DNA of 64,000 nt from the NCBI RefSeq assembly GCF_004193775.1, contig NC_041008.1, positions 7,270,731 through 7,334,730 of the forward strand, given 5' to 3'. Source of the DNA: Glycine soja. Lineage: Eukaryota > Streptophyta > Magnoliopsida > Fabales > Fabaceae. The notes beneath the pieces were generated by a model. It searched no databases and was not told the DNA's origin. It was given only the letters and a program-made list of their open reading frames with translations. The position numbers and the translations under genes are program-made. Below are positions 48,121-59,383 of this stretch, one piece after another. Within the stretch, counting starts at the first letter, position 1. Every line of letters begins with the position of its first letter.

Positions 48121-48511
48121 AACAAGAGAATGAAAAAAATGAACGTTCTTCTTCCACAACTCTCCTCTCTCTTCCCCACCATCCATATATTTTCCCTTTG
48201 AGTCAGACCAAAGCCACTAGGATTCCATAAAAATTTAATTTTTTTTTACTATTTTTTTCTGAAAGAGTTCTCATTTTGGTGTCTATTATTTTTTCCGTTT
48301 CCCTTATTTATCATGTTATTTATCTCTTGGAAACTTGTGGGCTATGTATTTATGTGACACCTGAGTGCACTCTGCTCTCATGTTTTATATGTGAATTGGG
48401 AAGTGTGTGTCAAGTTTTGGTTTCTTATTATTGTCTTTTTTGTTTTAGCTTCTTCTGAGGTTTGTGGCTTGGTCTTGGAGATTAGTTTTGTGAAGTGGGG
48501 GATTGGATACA
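48121..48511 (+). promoter_or_regulatory. Core promoter and 5' leader of the RING-H2 gene
   Basis: A TATA-like CATATATTTT near 48184 follows a CT-rich run (CTCCTCTCTCTTCCCC). The ~300 bp to the ATG are T-rich, as in plant leaders. The start site is inferred. Confidence 0.4.
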
Positions 48512-49849
48512 ATGGGTATTGATACCAATTTGGTGACTACTGTTATTGGGTTTGGTTTGAGTGCAACTTTCATTGTTTTTGTTTGCGCAAGAATAATTTG
48601 TGGAAGACTACGAGAGCGATCACGGACTATATATGAAATTGAACCAATAACAGATATAGAACGGGTAATTAATTTCAGCTGTGACGTACCCTTCTTCATG
48701 TGTGTTGATTTTGCTAGTTAACATGATTAGAGGTAGGTAATTAATGAATCAAAATTAAGCTCTTATTTGGTTATGAGTTTATGGTTTCTAAATTGGTGTA
48801 CTTATTCTTGTAGTTTATTCGAGGAATAATGATAGCTGCAACTTTATGCTAGATATGTGATGAAAATTTTTAAATACCTGGTCAAAATTTTTCAATCAGA
48901 TGAAGAAATGGATGCTTGGTACTATTAATTAACATGTATACTGCCCCTTAATGTAATTTTTCTTGCCTAGAATTTTTACTTTATGTTGGTGTTCTGTTCA
49001 TGTTGGGTGCTTCAGATTTTAATGTTTGTATTGTTTACTTGACAGGCAGAATATCATGGTCATGACCCTGCACCTGGTTTTGTAGCTGCTATCCCCACTT
49101 TGAATTTCAACCATGAAGCCTTCAGTTCAATTGAAACTACACAGTTGAGTCTAGTTTCCGGTCTCTACTCTCTAATTCGTAGGTCATAGACAATGTTCTT
49201 TCTTTCTTTAATTTAATATAAAGATATGCTTTTTAGTCCTTGAAAATATTTTAAAATGTTAATTTTAGTCTTTATATAAATTTAATGTTTAGTCTTGATA
49301 TTTTGATAGAAACATTTTTTCAGTACTTGATGAAGACTTACAACTACATCACTTTTGGTAAATGCAGAGATTGAAATGTATTAATTTTTTACAGGACTAA
49401 AATCAATATTTTAAAATATTTTGAAGGATAAAAATATATTTTACCTTTTATTCTATAAAATCTGATTTAAAATTGTCAGTTTCTATTTCTAAATAATAGT
49501 CAATTTGTTGATATATTATTCACTTTGCTTTTACAGGTGTGTGATATGTTTGGCAGAGTACAAAGAAAAAGAACTATTGCGCATCATACCAAAATGTGGC
49601 CACACATTTCATCTTTCTTGCATTGATATGTGGCTGAGAAAACAGTCCACATGTCCAGTGTGCCGTTTGTCACTGCAGAATGCTTTTGAATCAAAACATG
49701 CGAGGCATGTAACATTTACCATCAGGCATTCTCTTGATGAGCCCAATGCCCCAGAAAGGAACACAGATAGTGATCAGAGGCAAGTTGAACTTAATTCTAG
49801 TAACAACTCTCAACAATCAACTTTGGGAGAAGCAGAAGCTAGACAGTAA
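48512..49849 (+). CDS. ATL-type RING-H2 E3 ubiquitin ligase (187 aa)
   Basis: Three exons, 48512-48664, 49046-49143 and 49537-49849, with GT-AG borders and continuous phase. A single membrane span (about residues 7-29, VTTVIGFGLSATFIVFVCA) is followed by a basic stop (CGRLRERSR). A GLD-like segment is DPAPGFVAAIPTLNF. The RING-H2 finger begins CVICLAEYKEKE and ends CPVCR. Its spacing is C-x2-C-x15-C-x-H-x2-H-x2-C-x10-C-x2-C with the usual Trp (DMWLRKQS). The tail is Ser/Asn/Gln-rich. Family knowledge: ATL proteins are membrane E3 ligases that pass ubiquitin from E2 to substrates; the ATL58/59-like members are closest in my judgement. The substrate is unknown. Confidence 0.93.
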
Positions 49850-52800
49850 TGTAAGAAAGCTAATCAAAGGAGTTGTTGTAGTGTGTGCCTAATCTGTGTA
49901 TGTAAAGGAACAAGGCTAGTAACTCCCTAGAAATACTAATAGCACACTTATTTAATATATTTTTTATTAGTAGTAATCGATAACAGAAATAAAAGAATTT
50001 AAAATAATTCATATATTTTGTTCAACTAACTAAATTGGATCACCATATTATACTAATACAAATTTTATTTTTAGTCTCACTAAATAACCCAGAACTATTT
50101 TCAATATATTAATATATTAAGGAAGACACATATAAAATTGATTTGATGATAAAAGAGAGTTATTTTAGATGATAATAAAAAAAAAAGTGTTAGGGTGTGT
50201 TTTATTGGTATTTTAATGCTTTAAATAGATTAAATTCAAATTCTTTGTTCGTTTTATGGCCTTTTCCTCTAGTGTAAAACGGGGGATGTATGCCTACAAC
50301 GATTTCTGCCTTTTAGTTTTAGTTGTACAGCATGTGTCTCCTTTTGTAGCATATGCAATGTGAAATTAATTGAAAGATGGAAATTAAAAGATGATATAAA
50401 CTAATTAATTGAATTAGAAGGGTCTGGAAAGCCTATAATTAAACTAGCTAGTTCAGAAGTGTAAAATAACAAAAATATATCTTTTATTTTAGTTATAATT
50501 TTAATTTGGTAAATACATGTATTTTTGAAATAGTTACTACTATAACTTTTCTTATTTTTGAAATAATTACTACTATATCTTTTATCATATCTACTTTCTC
50601 CTTGTTTCCTTTCTCCCAACAAACAATGCGTTGATTTAATTAAATAGTTTGATCAACTTTCAACTTCCAACATCCATCTAGCTAATTTTAGCTAATTTAT
50701 CCACTAATATGTACTTAGGTACCACCAGCTGATATCTGTTGACTATGGCATCCTTATCCTTACCTACTTGGGCAAGCACACTAATATTATAAATAGTTAA
50801 ATACGTGTTAAAGATTAACAATGATTTATGTCTCTTGCACCGTTATTTTTCAACAACCACTTTTCTAAATAATGCTACTTGACAGGAAGGGATCAAGAAA
50901 AAGTTTTCAAGGGTGGATAAACGAGTAATATAATCGGCCGATTTACTAAATAGGAGTCATTTTTTTTGGAAATCGTCAATTGGGTGAATTTTAAATTACT
51001 ATTCATTTTGGGATAAGTGATAACAGAAGTTGTGATTTTTAAGTTGAAAGTCTTAACAACGATTATAACTTCTATTTTTGTATTTTTTTTAACTGAAGTC
51101 ATAAATTTTTTTATGATTTTTTTATTATTTATTTACTACTTTTAAGCTGTAGATTTTGTTATTAATATATCATTAGAAATTAAAGTAAATATTCATATAC
51201 TTATATATCAATTGAAAAAAGAAAATAATCAATAAATTTGTGTCCAAAAGGGAACAAGTAAACATATATTTGCTCTTAAATTATTTAACATTTAGTGTGT
51301 ATTTGAATGAGTGTTGATAAAAAAAAATTAGTTAAAATTTATTTTAAAGAGATATAATTTATGTTTGAATATTTTTATTATGAAAACAAGTTAATAGTAA
51401 GGCCCAATATATATTTTTATAAAAAAAAAAAAGTTACACAAAATTTTTTCCAACTTAAAATCAATTCTAAATCTAAAAATTACTTTGTGTAAAATTAAAC
51501 ATATAAAAATCTACCTAAAATTAGGCTAGCTGGTATATGTCAATGTGATTCAAGATAATTTAATGTAAAACGAAACACACGCTTGGTAAGTTAAAAAAAA
51601 AATCCTTTAAAGAAAGTTAGAAATAAGAAAATGATTCCTTTTTAATTCGCTGGTCGAAAAGTGTCATTCCTAAAGAATAACTTGAATAAAAAACATAGAA
51701 CAAACAAGGCATTATAATATGCATTCACGAATTATACAAAATATTTATACATTAGATAGAAAAATGATAGGCAATCAAACTGTGTGCATATATGGCTCAG
51801 ACTATTAAATATATTTGTAACTTTTTATATCAAAGTTAAATTTAAATATTAGAATATTGATATTTGATATTTATAAATTATAACAACCTTTCTTATTGGA
51901 AGGCTCTCTACAAATGTTTTGCAAATGCATGAGGATTTTCAAGTATACAATTATTGTTTTATCTGGATTTCTTAAATTACTTTTTCAATGTTATTTTGAT
52001 GTTTACGTGTTTCACAAAAAGAAATTGTAGTTGAAGTGTTCTATTACAATTCAAAGAACTCTTCCTTTAAAAACAATCAATAATTTGTACTGGTGTTCAT
52101 CGGTATGGATCATTCGCAAACTCGGATTGATTCCAGACAAATAGTTTGAGTTGATTCATTTATATATTTAGGTCAAAATTAAACGGATCAAAACTATTCA
52201 TGTACGGGTTGAGTCACGGATTAGACTTATATAGATCCCATCAAAATAGCTAGAATTGTTTGGTTTGACTTTAAATACTATTAATATCAACAAGTGTTGT
52301 AACAAGTATTTGAACTACTAGTGTTAAAATATATTACTTTCAAGTACATTATTATTTGTTTTACTTTATTTTCATATTTTTTTATCATGTTTATAATATT
52401 AATGACTCATATTTTGTTCATTTGTTTCAACAAATATGATTGTAACAAAATTTATTGTAAGAAATTAGTTTGTAAGAAATAGTTGTGATTTGTATTAATT
52501 TAGAATATTATAGTAAATCTCGTTGAAGAATATTTTGTATTAATTTTTATTAGTTTAGAATATTATGTTGATGGTATTAAATGAATCAATTCTACTACTT
52601 TCAAATATGTGATAATATTGTATTAATTGTGCTAGATATTAAGATGAATCATGATATAAAATAATAATTTTAAAAAAGAGATCAAATTTAAATAGATAAG
52701 TTGCTAGTTCGAACCAAACCAAATATTTCATGAATAAGTTGAGTTTTAAAATTTTTTTTATAAAAATTAAACCGAAACAAACCGATCAAAATTGATTGAA

Positions 52801-53253
52801 TTATGTTTTAAAATTAAACAAAATGAGTTGAAAGACAAACACCTTGATCATTTTGACTCTATCAAGTTATTTGTATGCCACAAGTTTGTTTGTTTTCTTT
52901 GCATAAAAAATAGTTATATTTATTTTCATATAAAATATATGATATATTTTTTTATTAGATTAAATTTTAAATAATTATTAATAAAAAAGTTAAATTTTAT
53001 TTCTTTTTTTTATACAGAAAAAATAATAAATATAATGTTACATTAAAAAAAACTAACACGTAACATTTATTTTAGGAAATATTTTTTCTCCTGTATGTGA
53101 CGGACGGACAGAGTGTATGTATTTTTCTTATTTTGGTAGTAATGCAGAAAAAAATTATGCATAAGCAGCCGTGTGTGATTGGTTGTAGTGTTACTGTTGG
53201 TAAAGGGAAGGAGAAGAGGAAGGAAGTGGATGACGAGTGCACACGTGGGAGCC
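49850..53253. other. AT-rich intergenic DNA
   Basis: The first part holds the RING gene 3' flank. No other gene is seen; open frames are short and motif-free. Confidence 0.5.
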
Positions 53254-54140
53254 ATGTCGTCTTCTACATGTTTCTCTTCACTTTCTCGACCTCTTCGACC
53301 TTCTTTCACCAAAACCAAATCATCACCAAGTAAGTTAACTTACTCATAATTCCGTTACTTCAACAGATTCTAGTTTCATGAGCTCAGTTTCACTTGTCCT
53401 GGAACACAGTACGAGGTTTTTTGACACACTGCCAATCATTACTCAACACAATTTTAAGGAATGACAATGTATTTGTAGTTTGTGACAACTTTGTTGATTA
53501 CAATGGAATTGCCCTTTCGAAAATGTTTTTGGTGTCCCTCAATAATTGAAATTGCCCTTTTACCTTTGCCATATAGTTGATTTTAATTCTTGTTCTTTTT
53601 GTTATGGCTTTTGTGAAAAGGGTATGGAGACTGATGAAAACTCAGTCTAACAAATTATAATGACTGTGTGGCAGCTTTTGTGCTATGACTTTGCAAAATT
53701 TGTACCCTGGTTTGAGTAATTTAATGCCATTTAGATATATCTTGATGAAAAATAACAGTGGTTTCTGAGCTTATAGTTCTTTATTAGAGTTCAGCATGAG
53801 CATGAGCATGAGCAAAGATCCGGTTCGTGAGTGGATTCTTTCTGAAGGGAAAGCTACGGAGATAACCAAAATTAGCCCTGTTGGTGGGGTTGTATCAATC
53901 TTGCTTGTCGCTTCGATACCAATGCTGGTTTATTCTTTATTAAAACAAATAGGTATAGCACCCGGAGATGGGACCTTCTGTTTTTGGTTTCGTGGTTGAG
54001 TTGTGCCTTGGGATTGAATTTTTCCTTTTGAATGTGTTGCGTTGTTTCAATTATCTTGGAGCAAAAGCTTCATTCCTTTGCTTCTTATATTATATATGAC
54101 AAGTTCTATGTTGTTGAAAGTTGAAACTCTATATCAGGAG

Positions 54141-54189
54141 TATTGGACCATCCATTTTTTTTTTTGGCTCAGCATATTGGACCATCCAT
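54141..54189 (-). repeat. Micro-insertion with 15-bp target duplication and poly-T
   Basis: TATTGGACCATCCAT occurs at 54141-54155 and again at 54175-54189. Between them are ten T and GGCTCAGCA (19 bp). Read on the minus strand this is a short body followed by poly-A and flanked by a long target duplication, the marks of target-primed reverse transcription. Confidence 0.75.
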
Positions 54190-54840
54190 GTTTGAAGCAG
54201 AGGCTCTTGGTTTAGGAGCTATGTATGAAACCGGGACTATCCGTGTACCTAAGCCCTATAAGGTGAGAATGCTTACCATTAGTGTTGTGAGAGCTAATAT
54301 TTACTAGTTATATCATGGTGGAGGGAACTTGAGTTGACTTGTTGCTAGGAGTTGTAGGTTGGATTGCTACCTACTGGTGGTTCTTTCATCATTATGGAAT
54401 TCATACAATTTGGTGCCTCCAGAGGCTATCAGGTGAGTTACCTAGAAATTGCTTCTGATTAGGAAAATTTGTGCATCCTAATTGTGATTTATTGCTTCCC
54501 AGTCTGATTTAGGGAGGAAGCTTGCTGAAATGCATAAAGCTGGAAAATCTAGTAAAGGGTTTGGTTTCGATGTTGATAACACCATTGGGAGGTTTAATGC
54601 GCCTTCCTCATGAAAGTTATCATTGTTGTAATTTGTTTTTGTTATCATTTATCATGAATCTTTCCATTTTAACAAGGCACGTGGTACTTGTCAGGATATA
54701 TCAGTTATCAATTATCATCTTTTGTTTGTTTGTTCTAATTAATTTTCTAATTATGTTATGTATATTATGCTGTAGCACTCCAGAAATAAACACCTGATCA
54801 TCAGATTGGGTTCAATTTTATGGAGAGCATAGATTGGGTT

Positions 54841-55700
54841 CCCATTAATTAATTCTAGCTGTACATCACATTTTTGTCTATCGAATATTTAGATTGAATA
54901 AAATAAGCAGGTCAATAGGATTTAAACCAGAGACAGATTGGATACGTGATAGAGTACATTAAGTTCATTGACACAGGGAGAATAGGAGGCTATTCTTTTC
55001 TAGTGGATAACTGTATATATTTTGACCTTTCATTTAGTGACAATTTCCTGTTTTCACATCCTTCTTGGTGGAGTAATAACCATAGAACAAATGTCTTTTA
55101 AGAGTCTGACTGGAAGTAAGAATGCAGTACCTTTAGGGAAGAAGTTATTAAGGCATTCTAAATATTTTATTTAATTTAGAATCTAAATGTCGAGTAAGTA
55201 TTATATATATATATCATAGAAACATTACGTAAGAAAGTAAGTACCACTGAGCACTAGTAGTTATGTCACTCAAACTTGCCATTTGTTCATGATCTGTGTT
55301 AGACTCAAGATTCTCCAGTACAAATAAAAGATTTTTATTGATCACATTTCTGGAATTTAACCAGAATCTAGAGTACAGAATTGCTAACACAGGCTGCTTC
55401 CCTTACTGAGTTTCCTCCTTCAACACTGCAGAAGCAATGAAAAAACACACACACTCTAACTGATCGCTTTTCCTTTATCCGTATTCCACAAATAACTGCC
55501 ACTTGTCGAAAACAACTGCCTATGTCTGCTGATACTAAACAATAACTACCACTTGTAGAAAATAACTGTCTATTTCTGATGATACTAGCAATAACTGTCT
55601 TAATTGCCTTTTATTTTTGACATAAACCTGTAGTGGCCTATCATATTGACATATAATGTTCTGTTTGTATTAAAACTCCGAAAATGACTCCATATATATC
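54841..55700. other. Foreign segment inside the kinase pseudogene
   Basis: The exon 6 homology stops near 54840 and kinase sequence resumes at 55720. The segment between has no open frame. Its right part (about 55310-55660) resembles LTR-type non-coding DNA and holds a 50-bp tandem repeat (55491 and 55541, AATAACT(G/A)CCACTTGT, third partial copy near 55590). Part of it is presumably original intron. Confidence 0.5.
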
Positions 55701-57437
55701 TGCTTGACTTGTTCTACAGGACAGAGACTGGTGAAAAGCATGGGGCCCCTGTTTGCCAATGTGGTGATAGAACCATGCTTACTACATGGAGACCTCTGGA
55801 GTGGAAACATCAGTTCTGACATAAATGGAGAGCCTATCATATTGGACCCTGCATGTTATTGTAAGTCAAGCATTTGCTTATATGGCAGCTAAAGTTTGAA
55901 ACCAGATTAGCAGTTGAAATTTGTGTCACAGGATGTTTTAACACACAAAAATACAAAGGAAAATTAAAAGGAACTTGTTAAAATTTGGAAAATTGTGACT
56001 TTTGATATGGGTGACCCACTATTTAATTCCCTGCTAAAATAGTCAACAGAAAATTCCAAAACTTGAAGTGTAGATTTCTAAGTGAGTTGTAAATTGTAAT
56101 GTCTCTTGTGAGCTTTCGTAGCCACTATTTTTTACTATGTCAATGGCTAAAATTTTTAGTGTAATTTGATATTTTATCAGACACATTTTGAAGGACCTTT
56201 ATTGAGCTAAGAATGGGAAGTAGGAAGCATAGCTCAATTAAGTTGCATCCCCACAATTATTGGGTGCTATCTTGGTCCTCTAAATTTTTCCATAGTGGGG
56301 TTAATGCAAATATGTGAATGTGAGACTGCAATATTCATACAAACTTCGAAGAAAAAAATTGGCTGACAGTTGTGGTGACTGTTGTTTTATTCTGTCGATG
56401 GACACAGTGAAGCAGAATTTGGTATGTCTTGGTGTGCTGGCTTTGGAGGATCATTCTATAATTCTTACTTTGAGGTTATACTGTTTGCTGATATATGATA
56501 TAATGGAATTCATAATTATCTTAACACCACCTTTTCTCCCTTCATGGATTTCTTTCTCTTTTTTGTTTATTTCTTTTGAGGTAATACTGTTTGCTAACCA
56601 TAATCATGTAATTATGGTAATTAGGATATTGGTGATTCTTGTAATTATTACATGGACTCTATACAATAGAGCTTCCAATATGTATTTCAAAAACAGAGTT
56701 AATCAGATGCCTCTTGTTTACTCTCTTATACATGGTATTTAGGGTCTAACAAGAGGCAACCCTAATTCGTGTCTGTCTGTTGAACTCACTGTCCATCGAT
56801 GAAATTTGTTTTCTAGTAATTGTGTTTTCATTCCATTTCCGGGTCCCCACCTCTGTGTCTGAATGTTGATACTCTTACAACCTTAGTTGGGTATGTCATT
56901 TGTAAGTTCAATCAAAATTTGATCTCATGGTAAACTGAACATGATATATGATTTTTTTTTATCTGTATTTGTTGATGTAAGATCATATTATATTAAACAA
57001 CAAATAATGCTTCCAGCAATCTTCTTGGTCCAGCCAATTTCCGTTGTGTCAACTAAGATCTATCAAATTTAGTGATATGTTTTTCTGTGAACTTTATGGA
57101 AAACATTCTACCTCAAATCCTCAATAAAGTGAATAGTTTGGTTTGGTTTCTCAATATCCTTGTTGAACTAGTTTATAGCTGGATATAGTTGCATGTTTCA
57201 AAGAAACTTAATGATATTGGGTTGGCATGTGAAATGTCAGTTTCATACAATAATTTTCTGATAGTTATGTCAATTTTCAAATGGTCTCTACAGGTGATGC
57301 CTAAACAGCCAGGCTTTGAGAGGAGAGACCTTTATATGCTGTATCACTATTTAAATCATTATAATCTCTTTGGTTCCGGATACCGGTCTTCAGCCATGCC
57401 TATAATTGATGATTATCTTGCGTTTTTAAAAGCTTAG

Positions 57438-57880
57438 GATTGCGTGCATTATCATCAAGCTTGTAGAGGAATGAGGTTCTTTTCCAGTACACTGAACTAC
57501 TTACATTTCCCTAATGAGCTCATTCAATGAAATGGAAGCGTTATACCAATGCCAAAGTTATCTTGTTTGGTTCAATTTCCCTTCTTTTTGATGGTGAAGA
57601 AAACATCAGGGGGAAGAGGGGTTGAATCAAGTTACCACCAACAACTTTGGCAAAATTTTGGGTAGAAATGAGTTAGCCCAGAATTTAAACCAGAAACCAA
57701 AAGACCGCATCAGAAAACATTCACACAGCTATTCAAACGCACATTTGAGCAATAGAGGGTAGACTTCATCTTGAGGAATTACCACTAGTTAAATGTAGTT
57801 AAATGTACCATTGTACCTTATAATTATAAAGTCTTCTTTAGCATAAGAAACAGCAAACCGAAAAGGTATTTAAATTGGCT
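57438..57880. other. 3' flank of the kinase pseudogene
   Basis: No gene is seen between the kinase stop codon and the Tourist-like element. Confidence 0.5.
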
Positions 57881-57883
57881 TTA

Positions 57884-58351
57884 GAGTGTGTTTGGATAAG
57901 GCAATTTAAAATTCTAAAAAGAATTTTAAATTCTGAGAATTTCAAATGCTTCAATTTAAATTCCTTTATTTTTAAAATTCTGTGTTTGGATACAACCTCT
58001 CTCTTCAACAAACTCGTTGCCGGGGAGGGTGAGGTACTGGAGGTGCTGCCACCAGGTGCCGTACTCGGGAGGGATCTGGTTGGAGAAGAAGTTGTCACCA
58101 AGGTGAAGGTGACGGAGGAGGGGCATGACGGCGACGGAGAGAGGAAGTTCAAAAGTCAGAATTTTCAAATTCACTCCCTTGAAGATAGAATTTAAAATTT
58201 TATTCTTTCAACTAACTAAAATCTCTTTTAAAATTCTAAAATTTTGAATTTCTTTTACTAAAATATCCAAACAGTTACTTTTAATAAAAAAGAATTTAAT
58301 TCCCTATAAAAAATACATTACCTAATTAAATTATTTTATCCAAACACACCC
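57884..58351. mobile_element. Tourist-like (PIF/Harbinger) MITE carrying a gene fragment
   Basis: The terminal inverted repeats G(A/G)GTGTGTTTGGATAA are flanked by TTA on both sides (57881-57883 and 58352-58354). Subterminal AATTTAAAATTCT-type words are inverted. TTA duplication plus this TIR are typical of Tourist-like elements. The centre is a GC-rich insert of about 150 bp. Confidence 0.82.
58004..58152 (-). pseudogene. Captured LRR receptor-kinase fragment (BAM/CLV1-like)
   Basis: On the minus strand the GC-rich core reads LPLSVAVMPLLRHLHLGDNF, then FSNQIPPEYGTWWQHLQYL, then GNEFV. This matches two leucine-rich repeats of BAM/CLAVATA1-type receptor kinases (LRHLHLGxNxFSGxIPPxYGxW..L.YLxxxGNE). 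An extra Trp (TWWQ) and the short length show it is only a fragment. Base composition is unlike the surrounding AT-rich DNA. Confidence 0.75.
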
Positions 58352-58566
58352 TTAAAGTTTAGTATCTGCCCTAGATATTTTCAGCTGCAAATGTTTTTTT
58401 TTTAATTTATTGTTCAAATTATGTGACAAATTCACATTTTTGAACTAGAAATCAACCATATCTGGAGTCCACTTGCTCAAGGTGTTGGTAGAATGAAAAT
58501 AGAAAATAAATTTTACTAACTGTTTAACTACTACTATTATTGTTAAGTCCCATTATACGAGATAAA

Positions 58567-58746
58567 ATGAAGATAAGAAAATTAACTAATAACTAAAAGT
58601 TATTAAAGTTATTAAAATAAGTATTCTTTAAAATTTCTTGACAAATACTAGAACATATGAAGATAAGAAAATTAACTAATAACTAAAAGTTATTAAAGTT
58701 ATTAAAATAAGTATTCTTTAAAATTTCTTGACAAATACTAGAACAT
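58567..58746 (+). repeat. Perfect 90-bp tandem duplication
   Basis: 58567-58656 and 58657-58746 appear identical (each starts ATGAAGATAAGAAAATTAAC and ends ACTAGAACAT). Confidence 0.95.
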
Positions 58747-59383
58747 AATAACATAATATAAATGCAATAAAAAAAGCATAATATAAATCAACATATTTAT
58801 GACATTTTTTATATAAATTTTAATTTAACTTTATTAATAAATATATTTTTAGATAATTATAATTATATCTTTTAATTGATTTTAAACTCGTATAGTTTTT
58901 TATTTAAAGATAATTTATTTTGATTATATTTTTAGTTTAATTATTTTTTTCATGTTGGCCATTCTACTATTAATTTTACATCTTAAATTTTTTTTAACTA
59001 AGTTTAAAAATAAAATAAACATATGTTTAAGTATACATCATATTTTCATATAATAATCTATTATCAATATCTTGAACTATAATATTAAAATAATGAAATA
59101 AATAATATAAAAAAAATATCAAGAAAAAATATAAAAGTCAAAATGGAACAATAAAACCTTTTCTTATGTAAGAAAAAGGTAAAAAAGAAATTCAATTTTA
59201 TAAAACTAAAATATAAGCAATTAGAAATATGTAGTTAAAGAAACTTTTCAAATAGTAAAATAAAACTAGAAATTGTCAAACTTACTCTAAATGAAATCAG
59301 CAACAACTTCGAATAAGACAAAATTCTCAAAGCAAAAGTACAAAAAAACATCGACAAATCATATGATAAACTCTATTCTCTTT
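58747..59383. other. AT-rich intergenic DNA and 3' flank of the response regulator
   Basis: No gene is seen; the right end should be the 3'UTR of the minus-strand response-regulator gene. Confidence 0.5.

Larger units (their letters stand above)
53254..57437 (+). pseudogene. Fructosamine-3-kinase-like gene, decayed
   Basis: Exons fit the plant plastid protein-ribulosamine/fructosamine 3-kinase family, which phosphorylates sugar adducts on glycated proteins. They are 53254-53329 (Ser-rich transit-like start), 53788-53952, 54138-54262, 54358-54432, 54503-54591, ~54780-54840, 55720-55860, 56398-56474 and 57294-57437. Kinase features remain: PTGGSFIIMEF, LGRKLAEMHKAGKSSKGFG, the catalytic LLHGDLWSGNISSD and ILDPACY, and the C-terminal [19 protein letters not shown]. 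Breaks: one base missing in a G run near 53885; a 34-bp insertion in exon 3; a TGA where the family has Trp near 54805; loss of the rest of exon 6; replacement of its 3' side by about 850 bp of other DNA; and an acceptor ending CG instead of AG before 56398. The kinase is almost surely non-functional. Confidence 0.88.

Noticed and set aside
48276..48458. Possible upstream ORF of the RING-H2 gene
   Set aside because: It begins with TTG, not ATG, and is a hydrophobic low-complexity frame in a T-rich leader.
53796..53999. Separate 67-aa membrane protein
   Set aside because: The apparent hydrophobic tail is the shifted frame of kinase exon 2 after a one-base loss, read into the intron.
56314..56742. 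142-codon open frame
   Set aside because: It overlaps kinase exon 8 in another frame and runs into intron.
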